Positions 10,532 through 20,128 of a stretch of 52,160 nucleotides of DNA are shown piece after piece; position 1 is the first letter of the stretch, and the number at the start of each line of letters is the position of its first letter. The stretch is from assembly GCA_002716285.1 (NCBI GenBank), contig PBAM01000035.1, positions 1 through 52,160 on the forward strand, written 5' to 3'. A program made the translations under genes and the position numbers. The stretch is from Acidimicrobiaceae bacterium (GTDB lineage Bacteria > Actinomycetota > Acidimicrobiia > Acidimicrobiales > MedAcidi-G1). The notes beneath the pieces are model-generated. The model searched no databases and was not told where the DNA came from. It was given only the letters and a program-made list of their open reading frames with translations.

Positions 10532-11031
10532 AGGTTTCCGCTATCCAACTCAAGAGAATCTATTTCTTCTAATTCAGTAATGTGTTGAGCGTCAAGTCCC
10601 CAGTCACTTCCACCTTCCCAAGTTTCAGATTTCCAAATTGGAACAGTTTTTTTCAGTGTGTCTATACACCACCGTCCTGCAGAAAAAGCATCGTCTCTGT
10701 GTGCTGAAGAAACCAGAACTACTACCGCTGTTTCACCAATTTCAAGTTTTCCGATTCGATGCAACATCACTACTCTTCTTACTTCTGGCCAATATTCACG
10801 AGTTTTCTCAGCTATTTTTTCTAAACGCAGTAGAGCTTGTTCTTCATATGACTCATAAGTTATTTCTGTAACGTTTGCACGACCTTCAGCGTGGTTTCTT
10901 ATATTGCCGCAAAAAATAACGACGGCTCCACACTCTGGTTGGTTAACCCATTCCAGAGCCTCGTTCACCGGAAGAGTTTGATCATCCAAACCAATCCATG
11001 TGTCACTGTTAGTTGGTGGGAAAAGCGTCAT
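10528..11031 (-). CDS. moaE: Molybdopterin synthase catalytic subunit
   Basis: GAVVIFCGNIRNHAEGR...LTYESYEEQALLRLEKIA...HRIGKLEIGETAVVVLVSSAHRDDAF...VPIWKSETWEGGSDW. Confidence 0.92.
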   Translation of the reverse strand: MTLFPPTNSDTWIGLDDQTLPVNEALEWVNQPECGAVVIFCGNIRNHAEGRANVTEITYESYEEQALLRLEKIAEKTREYWPEVRRVVMLHRIGKLEIGETAVVVLVSSAHRDDAFSAGRWCIDTLKKTVPIWKSETWEGGSDWGLDAQHITELEEIDSLELDSGNL

Positions 11032-11212
11032 TTTGAAATCTTAGGTAGATAATAAATGTTACGCATATGGTGAGAAGAATAGCGTATGGTTGCATGTCTT
11101 TATTAACCGTTGCGGTATAAGAATTTTATTTTTGTTAAATGCTGATTTATTTCTATGAATTTGTTTCCTGAAAAATCAACGCTAAACAATTTTTTGAATC
11201 TACGATGCAAGT

Positions 11213-12382
11213 GTGGAGTTCTTCGATCCATCTAACCCAGATGATGACAATCCGTTCTCTGATATGTCATTCTTGAATGAGATATTCAAATCTTTTTCGC
11301 AACAAGGCGGACAATCAGCTAAACAAATCGCGATGGCCATTGCCTCTGGTGGAACTAGTGAACCCAATGTTGACCCTGTTGAAAGAATGGAATTTGAGAA
11401 CCTTTTAAGAGTAGCGGAACTGCACGTTAATAAGGTGACGGGTTTAACTCCTTCTCGTAGCGGATCTTTAACAATAGAACCAGTGACTAAAGCTGGTTGG
11501 GCAACACATTCTTTGGATGCTCTCAAGCCTTTACTCGTCGGCTTGGCTTCTATAGGAACTGATGACGATATAGATTTAGGTGACTTTCCATCTGAGATTA
11601 ATGAAATGATGGCTTTACTTGCCCCAATGATGGCAGAAATGACCACTGGAACAATGGTTGGCCATCTAGCTAGTAGATGTTTAGGAACCTACGACCTTCC
11701 CATACCTCGTGAAGACGATCGCATTCTTCTAGTTGCACCGAATATTGACTCTTTTGGTGAAGACTGGAGTATCCCTAAAGAAGATTTGAGACTTTGGATT
11801 TGTCTTCATGAAGTTACCCATCATGCTGTTCTGGGAATTCCTCATATCCGAAAAAACCTAAGCGGGCTGTTGACCCAACATGCTGAAAGTTTCAGTAATG
11901 ACCCTTCAGTGATTCAAGATCAACTTGGTGAAATCGAAATCGGCGAAGGATTGGAAGGTTTAGCTTCTTTACAAAATGTTTTAAATCCTGAAATGGTGCT
12001 AGGTGCGGTTCGTTCACCTCAACAAGAAGCTCCTTTACCTTATTTGGAAGCACTTGTTGCAGTGATTATCGGGTTTGTTGACTACACAATGGATCAAATA
12101 GGTAATGACTTAATTCCTTCTTACCCGATGATGACTGAAGCTCTGCGAAGACGTCGTGTCGAGACTGGTGAGGCTGAACGTTTTGTAGAGAAAATATTGG
12201 GCTTGAATCTGACACAAGAACAAGTTGATCGCGGTGTCTCTTTTATTGGTGGAATTGTTGAAAGAGCAGGTTCCAAAGGTTTAGATCGCCTTTGGGTTGA
12301 TGAATCCAATCTGCCAACTCCGAGTGAGGTTGATGCTCCAGGATTGTGGTTAGCAAGATTAGATTTAGAAACAGGAGATTAA
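11213..12382 (+). CDS. Zinc-dependent metalloprotease (DUF2342 / F420-associated hydrolase family)
   Basis: Zinc-binding motif LHEVTHHAVLGIPHIR and family-like C-terminus; GTG start. Confidence 0.85.
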   Translation: MEFFDPSNPDDDNPFSDMSFLNEIFKSFSQQGGQSAKQIAMAIASGGTSEPNVDPVERMEFENLLRVAELHVNKVTGLTPSRSGSLTIEPVTKAGWATHSLDALKPLLVGLASIGTDDDIDLGDFPSEINEMMALLAPMMAEMTTGTMVGHLASRCLGTYDLPIPREDDRILLVAPNIDSFGEDWSIPKEDLRLWICLHEVTHHAVLGIPHIRKNLSGLLTQHAESFSNDPSVIQDQLGEIEIGEGLEGLASLQNVLNPEMVLGAVRSPQQEAPLPYLEALVAVIIGFVDYTMDQIGNDLIPSYPMMTEALRRRRVETGEAERFVEKILGLNLTQEQVDRGVSFIGGIVERAGSKGLDRLWVDESNLPTPSEVDAPGLWLARLDLETGD

Positions 12383-13719
12383 TTTTCTTCTTCTGTGCTT
12401 CTAGTCCAAAAGCCAAGTTGTCCATCAGGTTTTTGAGGTTCTTCAGGTGTAATGATTTTTTCCGCTCTACGAGCTTCTCTAGTTCTTGGTAGGTAAAAAA
12501 CGAGACCAAGTCCTACACCGAGAGCCATTGTGAAATAACCGACTTGTATTGGCAGCATCGCAATTAATAAAGCTATTAGTGATCCGAATGCCCAACTGAG
12601 TTGGAACCTTCCTTCAAAAAGAGCAAAAGATCTTCCATGGTTTGCATCCGGTGCATCTCTTTGGACAAGAGAGTCGAATGCTAATTTGGCAGATCCCGCG
12701 GACCCAGCTATGACTAAAGAGACAACCATGGCACTTAAAACCGATGGAAGCCAAGAAGCGGATGCTGTTCCAGCGAAAGCTATGACTAGGACACCTGAAA
12801 TAATTCTTTCTTCAACCATCAGTTTTCTCAGTCGCGGTGCTATTCGTGCTCCAAGAAGAGCCCCTCCGCTTGCACATGCTAGAACAGCACCGAAGTGCCA
12901 GACAGGAGCTCCAGGGGTTCCAAGAACATCTTGATCTCTTATCACCCCAGTAGCTACACCTAACGCACGACCTGTTCCTTCCATTGCTACACCTTCTTCT
13001 CCACCTCTGAATTCAAATGCAAGCAGAAAAGTTATAAAACCTACAGCGGCTCGTAGCACTGCCATTGCTGTGGCTGCATTAATTATTCCTGCTGAACGCA
13101 ACTCTGTTTTTTCTCCTGATGTTGCTGGAGTGGTCGCAACAGTGACTCTTGGTATTTGAACTGCTGAGACCAAAGTAAGTGTGAACCCTATAACAGCGAT
13201 TTTTGCAGGCCAAGAAGATCCTATAAGGAGAGCCAGTCCCCCAATTGAAGCTCCAAAAAAACTTCCAACTGCACTCAGGAGTGCCAATTTCGAATTTGCT
13301 TCTACTAAATCTCTTTCCGAACTAACTAATTTTGGAACTACGGCGCTTTTCGCTACTGAATAAGCTTTTTGGAATACGAGAATTCCAAAAGCTATTGGGA
13401 ACAAAGCAAGACTTTCGATGTACAAGGCGAGAAGTGTTGCCAGAGTTGCGCGTGCAAGCAGTGTGATAAGAATCATTGTTCGTCGACCTCCAGAAATTCG
13501 ATCAATTAAAGGACCGATGAGCGGCGTGACGATAGCGAATGGTGCAATAGTTAAAAGTAGGTATAGAGCGATTTTTGGTCTTGCTGAGTCTGGATCAAGA
13601 AAAAAGAGTGAACCTGCTAGCGCTACAGCGATCATCGCGTCCGCTGCTGCGCCTGAAAGGTGTGTGATAGCCATTCTCGTAAATGGACTAAGTGGGGGTT
13701 TTGTTTCCTTGACGCTCAC
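12379..13719 (-). CDS. MFS transporter
   Basis: Multiple TM segments, typical MFS loops (GPLIDRISGGRRTMI). Confidence 0.85.
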   Translation of the reverse strand: MSVKETKPPLSPFTRMAITHLSGAAADAMIAVALAGSLFFLDPDSARPKIALYLLLTIAPFAIVTPLIGPLIDRISGGRRTMILITLLARATLATLLALYIESLALFPIAFGILVFQKAYSVAKSAVVPKLVSSERDLVEANSKLALLSAVGSFFGASIGGLALLIGSSWPAKIAVIGFTLTLVSAVQIPRVTVATTPATSGEKTELRSAGIINAATAMAVLRAAVGFITFLLAFEFRGGEEGVAMEGTGRALGVATGVIRDQDVLGTPGAPVWHFGAVLACASGGALLGARIAPRLRKLMVEERIISGVLVIAFAGTASASWLPSVLSAMVVSLVIAGSAGSAKLAFDSLVQRDAPDANHGRSFALFEGRFQLSWAFGSLIALLIAMLPIQVGYFTMALGVGLGLVFYLPRTREARRAEKIITPEEPQKPDGQLGFWTRSTEEEN

Positions 13720-13771
13720 AGTTTCAGGTTACGTCAATTTGAGTATGTTGATCTTCTACTCGGCATATGAT

Positions 13772-14533
13772 CTATCCCCATTTTTCAGTTGGTAGATCTA
13801 CATCGGCTTCTTTAAACGGTTCGAGTGTTGTAGCTGTTGCATAACCTTTCTCTAAAAGAGCCGAATCAGTTCCTTCATGCACAGGGTCATTACATGGCTC
13901 AAGTTCGATATCTATACCAGTTGAGTCTTTAGAAGTTATTACTGTTTGGACCCTTCCTATGTGGGCTAAATCTGCTTGAAGGAACCCAAGAACTTCTTTC
14001 ACGGGTTTATTTGGAATGTTTAAATTCAGCATTGTCGACTTAGGAGCTGAAGTGAGCCATTGAATAGGTTGAGCTGTCATTTCCTTTGCTGTTTCCCAAT
14101 GTTCGTATGTATCTACAGAGGGATGATAATTAATGCTTACTGCTATTCCTGATCGATCAAACCTTGCTGCAGTTTTTACAGCAGCAATTGTTCCTGAGAA
14201 CAAAGTCGATCGACCTGTATTTGGTCCTAGATTAACCCCTGAAGCAACCATGTCAGGAGGTTCTCCAAAACCTCCAAGCATCGAAAGCATGACAATCAAT
14301 GCAGGTGGTGCACCTACTGAAAATGATTGAATACCTTCAAGATCTGGAATTTCTACTTCTTCTACAGCCACTCTGTCATGATCGTCAAATGGCATAAGTG
14401 AAGCTGAAACACCACTCATATTTTTTGAAGGTGCTGCTACAACAGCTTCAAATCCAAGTTCTGTGACTACTTGAGCTAGCGCGTATAGACCTTTTGAATC
14501 GATCCCGTCATCATTAGTAATAAGAAATTTCAA
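13772..14533 (-). CDS. surE: 5'/3'-nucleotidase SurE
   Basis: MKFLITNDDGIDSKGL, APSKNMSGVSAS, VASGVNLGPNTGRSTLFSGTI. Confidence 0.95.
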   Translation of the reverse strand: MKFLITNDDGIDSKGLYALAQVVTELGFEAVVAAPSKNMSGVSASLMPFDDHDRVAVEEVEIPDLEGIQSFSVGAPPALIVMLSMLGGFGEPPDMVASGVNLGPNTGRSTLFSGTIAAVKTAARFDRSGIAVSINYHPSVDTYEHWETAKEMTAQPIQWLTSAPKSTMLNLNIPNKPVKEVLGFLQADLAHIGRVQTVITSKDSTGIDIELEPCNDPVHEGTDSALLEKGYATATTLEPFKEADVDLPTEKWG

Positions 14534-14662
14534 TTAGCACTTCTTGTAGTTGATTGATCATTTCTTATACTTCTAAAAAATGAAGCACAAATCAATTTGG
14601 ATCGTAAAATTTAAAGTTGACCTTTGTCAGTTTTTTGATCAGAAATTTTTCTGATTATGTTT

Positions 14663-15331
14663 TTAACTTCTCGTATCTTCTGATTCGTCAAAATAATCGA
14701 GTTGATCTACTGGCATTATTACTGCCGAAACAACATTAGATGAATGCGCGGTTACTCTTTTCAAAAAACGAAAGAGCAGAGCTCTGGGTACAGCTGTAAC
14801 CGCAGCTTCGGTCGAGTGAACAAGTTCAGTAACTCGTTGATCGAAATCTCGTCTAAGTTTATCCCCACGTTCGATATAAGTACGTGCTCTGTCTTCATCT
14901 CGCGCGCTTAAGATTTCACCCATTAATGAAATTCGAGAAGAAACCTCGTCACGTATGGAAATAATCGATTCAAATTCTGGAGATTCTGTAAAAGAAACTC
15001 CCTCTTCTGCAAGATCAAAAATATTTTTGTTGTAATCACCAATACGCTCGATGTCTTTAATCATGTTCATAAAAGCAAGAACTTCCGGAGTGTCAATTCC
15101 TCCATGAACAGAAGCATGAACTATTAAAGCTCGACGGATCTCAATTTCAGTCGAGTTAATTTGTCTATCTGTTGTCCTTATCTCGTCAGCTACTGTTTCG
15201 ACAGCACCACCTGTTACGGCACTAAGAGCAAGATCAAAAGTATGGCGCGCATCATTTACCATTCGTTGAACTTGTGCCTCTACGTTTTCGAGTCCGCTTT
15301 CCTCTGGGCGGCGAAAGAAACTCATCACCAT
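14663..15331 (-). CDS. PhoU domain-containing protein
   Basis: Helical PhoU-like motifs (DRQINSTEIEIRRALIVHA, MIKDIERIGDYNKNIFDLAE). Confidence 0.88.
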   Translation of the reverse strand: MVMSFFRRPEESGLENVEAQVQRMVNDARHTFDLALSAVTGGAVETVADEIRTTDRQINSTEIEIRRALIVHASVHGGIDTPEVLAFMNMIKDIERIGDYNKNIFDLAEEGVSFTESPEFESIISIRDEVSSRISLMGEILSARDEDRARTYIERGDKLRRDFDQRVTELVHSTEAAVTAVPRALLFRFLKRVTAHSSNVVSAVIMPVDQLDYFDESEDTRS

Positions 15332-15392
15332 AATTTTCTCCTATGTTGTTATAAATCTTACTTTCTATTTATTAGGTGTTCTCTAATATTTT

Positions 15393-16547
15393 CTATCTCA
15401 GTATTAAAACCCCTAAAAGAGGCACGATTACAAACGCTATCAGCGTGTATGCAAGGGCTAAAGAACGGCGTTCTACGGCAATATCTGCAATTCCGTTAGC
15501 TAAATTAATGGGTATTTGTCTTAATTTTTGAAATGGATAAAAGACAATAATTCCGCTGATATTAAATAAAGTATGGACAATGGCGACAGTCACTGCTGCT
15601 GGACTTCCAGTGGCTAATGATGCGAGAAGAGCTGTGACTGTGGTGCCTACATTTGCTCCCAAGGTGACTGGATAAATATTTTGGAGAGTTAGCACACCCG
15701 AAGCTGCAAGTGGCACAAGAACTGACGTTGTTATAGAAGACGATTGCACCGAAATTGTGATGATAGCTCCAAGCAATATGGCAACTATCCCAGAACCCGC
15801 TCCTAAAGCGTGATTAATTGCTGTTTCTACACGATCAGCAACAAGTAGTCTCATATTTTTCGTAATGTAAGCCAAAGATATAAAGATAAATAACAAGCCA
15901 ATTACAATCATCAAAACACCTTTGACGTCTCCGTGGCTTCCCATGCCAGAAAGGAGTTCTTTTACCCATTTTGCAGGAAGTTTTACGGCCTGTTTTAATG
16001 GGCTTTTAAAATCACTACCCGATGAACCGATGAGGGTATCTGTTAACCAGGTTGCTGTAGAAGATAAATAACCGGTAATTAGTTCGATTGGAAGAAAAAC
16101 TATAACTGCCAGAATGTTAAAAAAATCGTGAACAGTTGCAGCGGCAAAAGCACGTTTAAATTCAATATCGTGCCGCACATGTCCCAGCGAAGCCAAAGTG
16201 TTAGTAACTGTGGTTCCTAAGTTTGCTCCCATAATCATTGGTACTGCATCTCCAGTATTTACAACACCTGCTGCTACTAATCCAACAATTACTGATGTTG
16301 ATACTGACGAAGACTGAACAAGTACTGTTGCTAACAATCCGACAAAAAGTCCTCCAACAGGATTAGAGACACCTTCAAAAAGGCCGTCGACAAGATCTTT
16401 CCCTAGGTTTTTGAAACCACCACCGAGTAGTTCGACACCTGTTAAGAAAAGATAAAGAAGTGCTATTACGAAAAAAGCTCTTAAAAGAGTTGGGATCTCC
16501 CATTTGGTAGAAATTTTTTTCGAAAATGCGGAATCAGCTGTTTTCAA
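15393..16547 (-). CDS. Na/Pi cotransporter family protein
   Basis: Duplicated QSSS motifs (VLVQSSSVSTSVIVGLV, ISVQSSSITTSVLVPL) and GANLGTTVTN / GANVGTTVTA. Confidence 0.93.
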   Translation of the reverse strand: MKTADSAFSKKISTKWEIPTLLRAFFVIALLYLFLTGVELLGGGFKNLGKDLVDGLFEGVSNPVGGLFVGLLATVLVQSSSVSTSVIVGLVAAGVVNTGDAVPMIMGANLGTTVTNTLASLGHVRHDIEFKRAFAAATVHDFFNILAVIVFLPIELITGYLSSTATWLTDTLIGSSGSDFKSPLKQAVKLPAKWVKELLSGMGSHGDVKGVLMIVIGLLFIFISLAYITKNMRLLVADRVETAINHALGAGSGIVAILLGAIITISVQSSSITTSVLVPLAASGVLTLQNIYPVTLGANVGTTVTALLASLATGSPAAVTVAIVHTLFNISGIIVFYPFQKLRQIPINLANGIADIAVERRSLALAYTLIAFVIVPLLGVLILR

Positions 16548-16734
16548 AAGAATCCTTTTAACAAATTGTTGGACGAGTTAAATTTCAACCTTTCAGTAAA
16601 AGAATACAAAACATTATGCAAAAACATTGTCTTCTCTTCAGAAAATAAAATCTGAAAATTTTCTATTTTTTACGCCAGTTTTATGTCATTTATGAGAGAA
16701 ATGGATCTGCAAGCGAAAATAGGAGATTGATTTT

Positions 16735-16974
16735 ATGAATACAAAATGGATGTCGAAAGGCAACTGTGCAGATACTAATCCTGATGCTTTTTTCCCAAGT
16801 GATGGAGTAGGTGTTGAAATCGCGAAAAGTATTTGCGAAAGCTGTCCTGTAGTAAGCCTATGTTTGGAATACGCCTTAACTTGTCGAATCAATCACGGTG
16901 TGTGGGGTGGTTGTTCTGAAAGGCAGCGTCGCAGAATTAGAAAAGAACGTCGCCAACTTAGACCAGCGGCTTAA
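16735..16974 (+). CDS. WhiB family transcriptional regulator
   Basis: Four cysteines (C..CxxC..C), GVWGG turn, basic C-terminus RRRIRKERR. Confidence 0.95.
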   Translation: MNTKWMSKGNCADTNPDAFFPSDGVGVEIAKSICESCPVVSLCLEYALTCRINHGVWGGCSERQRRRIRKERRQLRPAA

Positions 16975-16980
16975 AAAAAT

Positions 16981-17268
16981 TTATTGGCCTTCTGGCGCTT
17001 CTTCCTCGACATAACCTAAATCCCATGTGATGAGAACATTTTCGCGTTCTGCATCACGGTTTATACGTTCACGATTTCTTCTGAATTGCGGGTCATGTGG
17101 TGGGAGAAGCATAAGACGAGCGCTGATGCGATCTTGGAAAGACTCAACCATTTTGGGATCGCCAAATCCAGATCGTACCTCCCAGTGAGGAGCGGCTGGT
17201 CCAAGATAAATTACTTGAACTTCGCCTACTGGTGCTTGCTGAACTTGATCTTCACTGATGTCACTCAT
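16981..17268 (-). CDS. Hypothetical protein
   Basis: 95-aa ORF placed between whiB and tatA with an upstream region; no recognised family. Confidence 0.55.
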   Translation of the reverse strand: MSDISEDQVQQAPVGEVQVIYLGPAAPHWEVRSGFGDPKMVESFQDRISARLMLLPPHDPQFRRNRERINRDAERENVLITWDLGYVEEEAPEGQ

Positions 17269-17345
17269 GAGAGCATCTTTCCCTTATTTAGTCGTAGGCA
17301 AAAGTTTACCGATAAGAACACTTCAGGAGAATATAAATTCTTTTG

Positions 17346-17540
17346 TTAAGAAGATTCGTCTTTATTTTCGTTATCGTCACTGTCTTCCTTAGAACCTTCA
17401 GCCATTCCTTCCTGGAGCTCACGTTGTGCACGTCCAAGGTTTCGAGCCAGTTTTGGAAGTTGGCTGCCACCGAAAAGAACGACTGCCACAATCAGAACGA
17501 TTATTAATTCATTGCTACTTAAAAACGCAAATGTGTTCAT
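17346..17540 (-). CDS. tatA: Sec-independent translocase TatA/E family
   Basis: ELIIVLIVAVVLFGGSQLPKLARNLGRAQRELQEG: TM, FGG hinge, amphipathic helix. Confidence 0.92.
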   Translation of the reverse strand: MNTFAFLSSNELIIVLIVAVVLFGGSQLPKLARNLGRAQRELQEGMAEGSKEDSDDNENKDESS

Positions 17541-17578
17541 AATCTAAGGTTAGCCGCGTATGACTCTAGGTGACGTGC

Positions 17579-17890
17579 TTAAGCGCTTCGATGATCAGCT
17601 AATCTTTCAATTTCAGCAGAGCGTTCAGCAGTAGCAACCCTTTCGAGAGCACGTTGGCGTCTAATTCGACGTCTCTCTCTTTCACTCATTCCGCCCCAAA
17701 TTCCAAATTTCTCGCCGTTCTGCAATGCGAACTCAAGGCAATCATCTTTAACTACACATCCTTGACATACTTCTTTAGCTTCACGAGTGCTTGCTCCTCT
17801 TTCAGGAAAAAACAAGTCAGGATCAACACCAAGGCAATTTGCCTCATCTTGCCATGAAGTGTCTAAATCAGCTTTCGCATAGATTCCCAT
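17579..17890 (-). CDS. WhiB family transcriptional regulator
   Basis: C..CxxC..C cysteines (ANCLG, VCQGCVVKDDCLEFAL), GIWGGMSERERRRIRR. Confidence 0.95.
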   Translation of the reverse strand: MGIYAKADLDTSWQDEANCLGVDPDLFFPERGASTREAKEVCQGCVVKDDCLEFALQNGEKFGIWGGMSERERRRIRRQRALERVATAERSAEIERLADHRSA

Positions 17891-17978
17891 GATGTAATTA
17901 CACCATTGTTATTAGTAAAAAAGCAATACCGCGACAAGAAAAAACAAAAAAATTGCTGAAAATGTAGGTTTTTTGGTT

Positions 17979-20018
17979 TTACCTTGAAGAAGTAAATGTT
18001 CGACGTTGCTCAACAAAATCAACAAGCAGATAGTCCCCTAAACTCTGATTGGTCGTAAAAAACGCTCTCCCACCATTCATTTTGGTTACATGCTCTATGA
18101 AACGTGTTAGATATGGAGTCGCATCTAACATGAAAACATTTATTCGAATATCTTCTCGTGTGCAACGTTTAACTTCTAAAAGAGTTTTTTCGATTGTCTC
18201 TGATGAAGGTGGATAATTGAAAAAAGGGTAGCCGTCTTCAGTGATGTGTGCAGTTGGCTCTCCATCTGTAACCATTATTATTTGTTTAGTTCCGCTCTGT
18301 TTAGCCAACATCTTTCTAGCGAGTATTAAACCGTGCTGCATGTTTGTTCCGTATACATAATCCCAGGAGACTTCCGGCAGTTTTTCTGGTCGTATCTCTC
18401 TAGCAAGTTCACTAAACGTAACGACACCTAAAAAATCTCTAGGGAATTGACCCGATATTAAGGAGTTCAAAGCCATCGCTACTTTCTTTGCGGGTAAAAA
18501 ATTGTCACGCATCGGCATTGAAAGTGAGAGATCAAGCATCAAAACTGTTGAAGCTTGGACGATTGCTTCTGTTCGTTCAATTTCGAAATCCTCAGGTTTA
18601 ATATCTACAGGTATTCCTGAACCGTTTCGAACAAGCCCGTTTCTGACTGTTCGTTCTATATTCAGATTGAATGGGTCCCCAAACTCATAGCTTTTGGTCG
18701 CATAGTCTCGTTCGTGGCCTGCACCGGTCTTTTCAGCATCGTGCCTACCGGCACGATCTTTAGAAATCCGTCGGTAAAGATCCCCTAAAGCATTCTGACC
18801 AAGTTTTCTAACTGCTTTAGGGGTCAAACTAAGTTGACCATCTTTGTTATCAACTAACCCAGCTTCTTCGAGCATTTTGCTCATTTCTGCAAGCCGTTCA
18901 AGACTCTCTGCAGATTCATCTCCTAAGAGTTCTCGTACTTTTTCAGTATCTACCTCTGATAACGCTCCTGGTGATGAAACATTTCGCAACATTTGATCTA
19001 ATCGATCTAGATCTGAGAGATCTTCAAAAGTCTGGATTGCTTCTGGAAGGTTTAAAGAATCATCTCCTTGGAATTCGACTGATTGTTCCCAACCCATTTT
19101 CGGAAAAGCTTCCCTTAGATTCTCAGCTAATTGGTCCATCTGCCAACGCAAATCCATGTCTTCTAGAAGCTGCTCTGAAAGTTCTTCCAACTGTGCTCTT
19201 TGCTCAGGGGTCATTGAATTTAGAATTTGTGACATTGTGGCCATTCTCTGAGCCATAACCTCTAAAAGTTCTTCAAGGCTTTCAGGATTTTCAGGAAAGA
19301 AATCACCAAAGTCTTCCATGAATTTCTCAAAGTTCGGAGTCTCACCTTCCTGATGTTGATTTAACATCTGATTCAAAGCAGACAACATGTCCTTCATCCT
19401 CGACATGTCTTCTGAACTCATATTCTTCATTTCACCAGCCATTTGATCAATTGCTTGTTGCATTAATTGCTCACGTAAATCGTCTACAAGCTCTTCAAAC
19501 CTTTGTGCTGCGGTAGTTGAAGTGAAGTCGTAATCGCTTAAACCTTTCACTCGACTCGCTAGGTTTTCATGTTCCAACATGTCAAGTTGATCACGTCTGG
19601 ACTGCAGTGCTTCTTCATTGATTTCTTGTTGTCTGTCATCATCTCTGAATCGATTTTCCACTGCGTCAAGCGATTCTCGCTCAGTTGACATTACTTGTTC
19701 TAACGCTTCATTAATTTCATCGTAAATACCACCCAAATTGTGCTGTTCGATAGTTTCTTGTCTTTTTTGACGCAATTTCTGCAATATTTCTCTTAAACCT
19801 TCTAAGTGTCCACCTTCAAAATCCAAACCTCTTTGCATCAACCTCCGTAAAGCTGAATTGGGATCTCCGTTTTCAATGAGCTCATCTCCTAAAGCTTCCA
19901 TTAAAGAATTAGCGTCTATTTCAGATATTTGTTGAGTACCGTCCCACTTCGAGTAAGTGAAACGGCGACCCCCAGCTGGATATTTACTATTACTGTCCAC
20001 TAAATCTCCAAGTACCAC
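17979..20018 (-). CDS. VWA domain-containing protein (chelatase-associated type)
   Basis: MIDAS-like VLMLDLSLSMPMRD, IIMVTDGEPTAH; long acidic helical N-terminal region. Confidence 0.87.
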   Translation of the reverse strand: MVLGDLVDSNSKYPAGGRRFTYSKWDGTQQISEIDANSLMEALGDELIENGDPNSALRRLMQRGLDFEGGHLEGLREILQKLRQKRQETIEQHNLGGIYDEINEALEQVMSTERESLDAVENRFRDDDRQQEINEEALQSRRDQLDMLEHENLASRVKGLSDYDFTSTTAAQRFEELVDDLREQLMQQAIDQMAGEMKNMSSEDMSRMKDMLSALNQMLNQHQEGETPNFEKFMEDFGDFFPENPESLEELLEVMAQRMATMSQILNSMTPEQRAQLEELSEQLLEDMDLRWQMDQLAENLREAFPKMGWEQSVEFQGDDSLNLPEAIQTFEDLSDLDRLDQMLRNVSSPGALSEVDTEKVRELLGDESAESLERLAEMSKMLEEAGLVDNKDGQLSLTPKAVRKLGQNALGDLYRRISKDRAGRHDAEKTGAGHERDYATKSYEFGDPFNLNIERTVRNGLVRNGSGIPVDIKPEDFEIERTEAIVQASTVLMLDLSLSMPMRDNFLPAKKVAMALNSLISGQFPRDFLGVVTFSELAREIRPEKLPEVSWDYVYGTNMQHGLILARKMLAKQSGTKQIIMVTDGEPTAHITEDGYPFFNYPPSSETIEKTLLEVKRCTREDIRINVFMLDATPYLTRFIEHVTKMNGGRAFFTTNQSLGDYLLVDFVEQRRTFTSSR

Positions 20019-20128
20019 TCAACTGTCATTTGATAGAACTTACTTTTATACCATTTAATCAATAGTTAGCGGCAAAATATAAATTTTTCACTACTTCAGC
20101 GCACCTTTATTATTTTGGAAGATTTTTC

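Noticed and set aside
16635-16670. TTCAGA-AAATAAAA-TCTGAA followed by a T-rich run, upstream of whiB
   Set aside because: Short AT-rich stem in a divergent promoter region where no upstream + strand gene needs terminating; could easily be chance.
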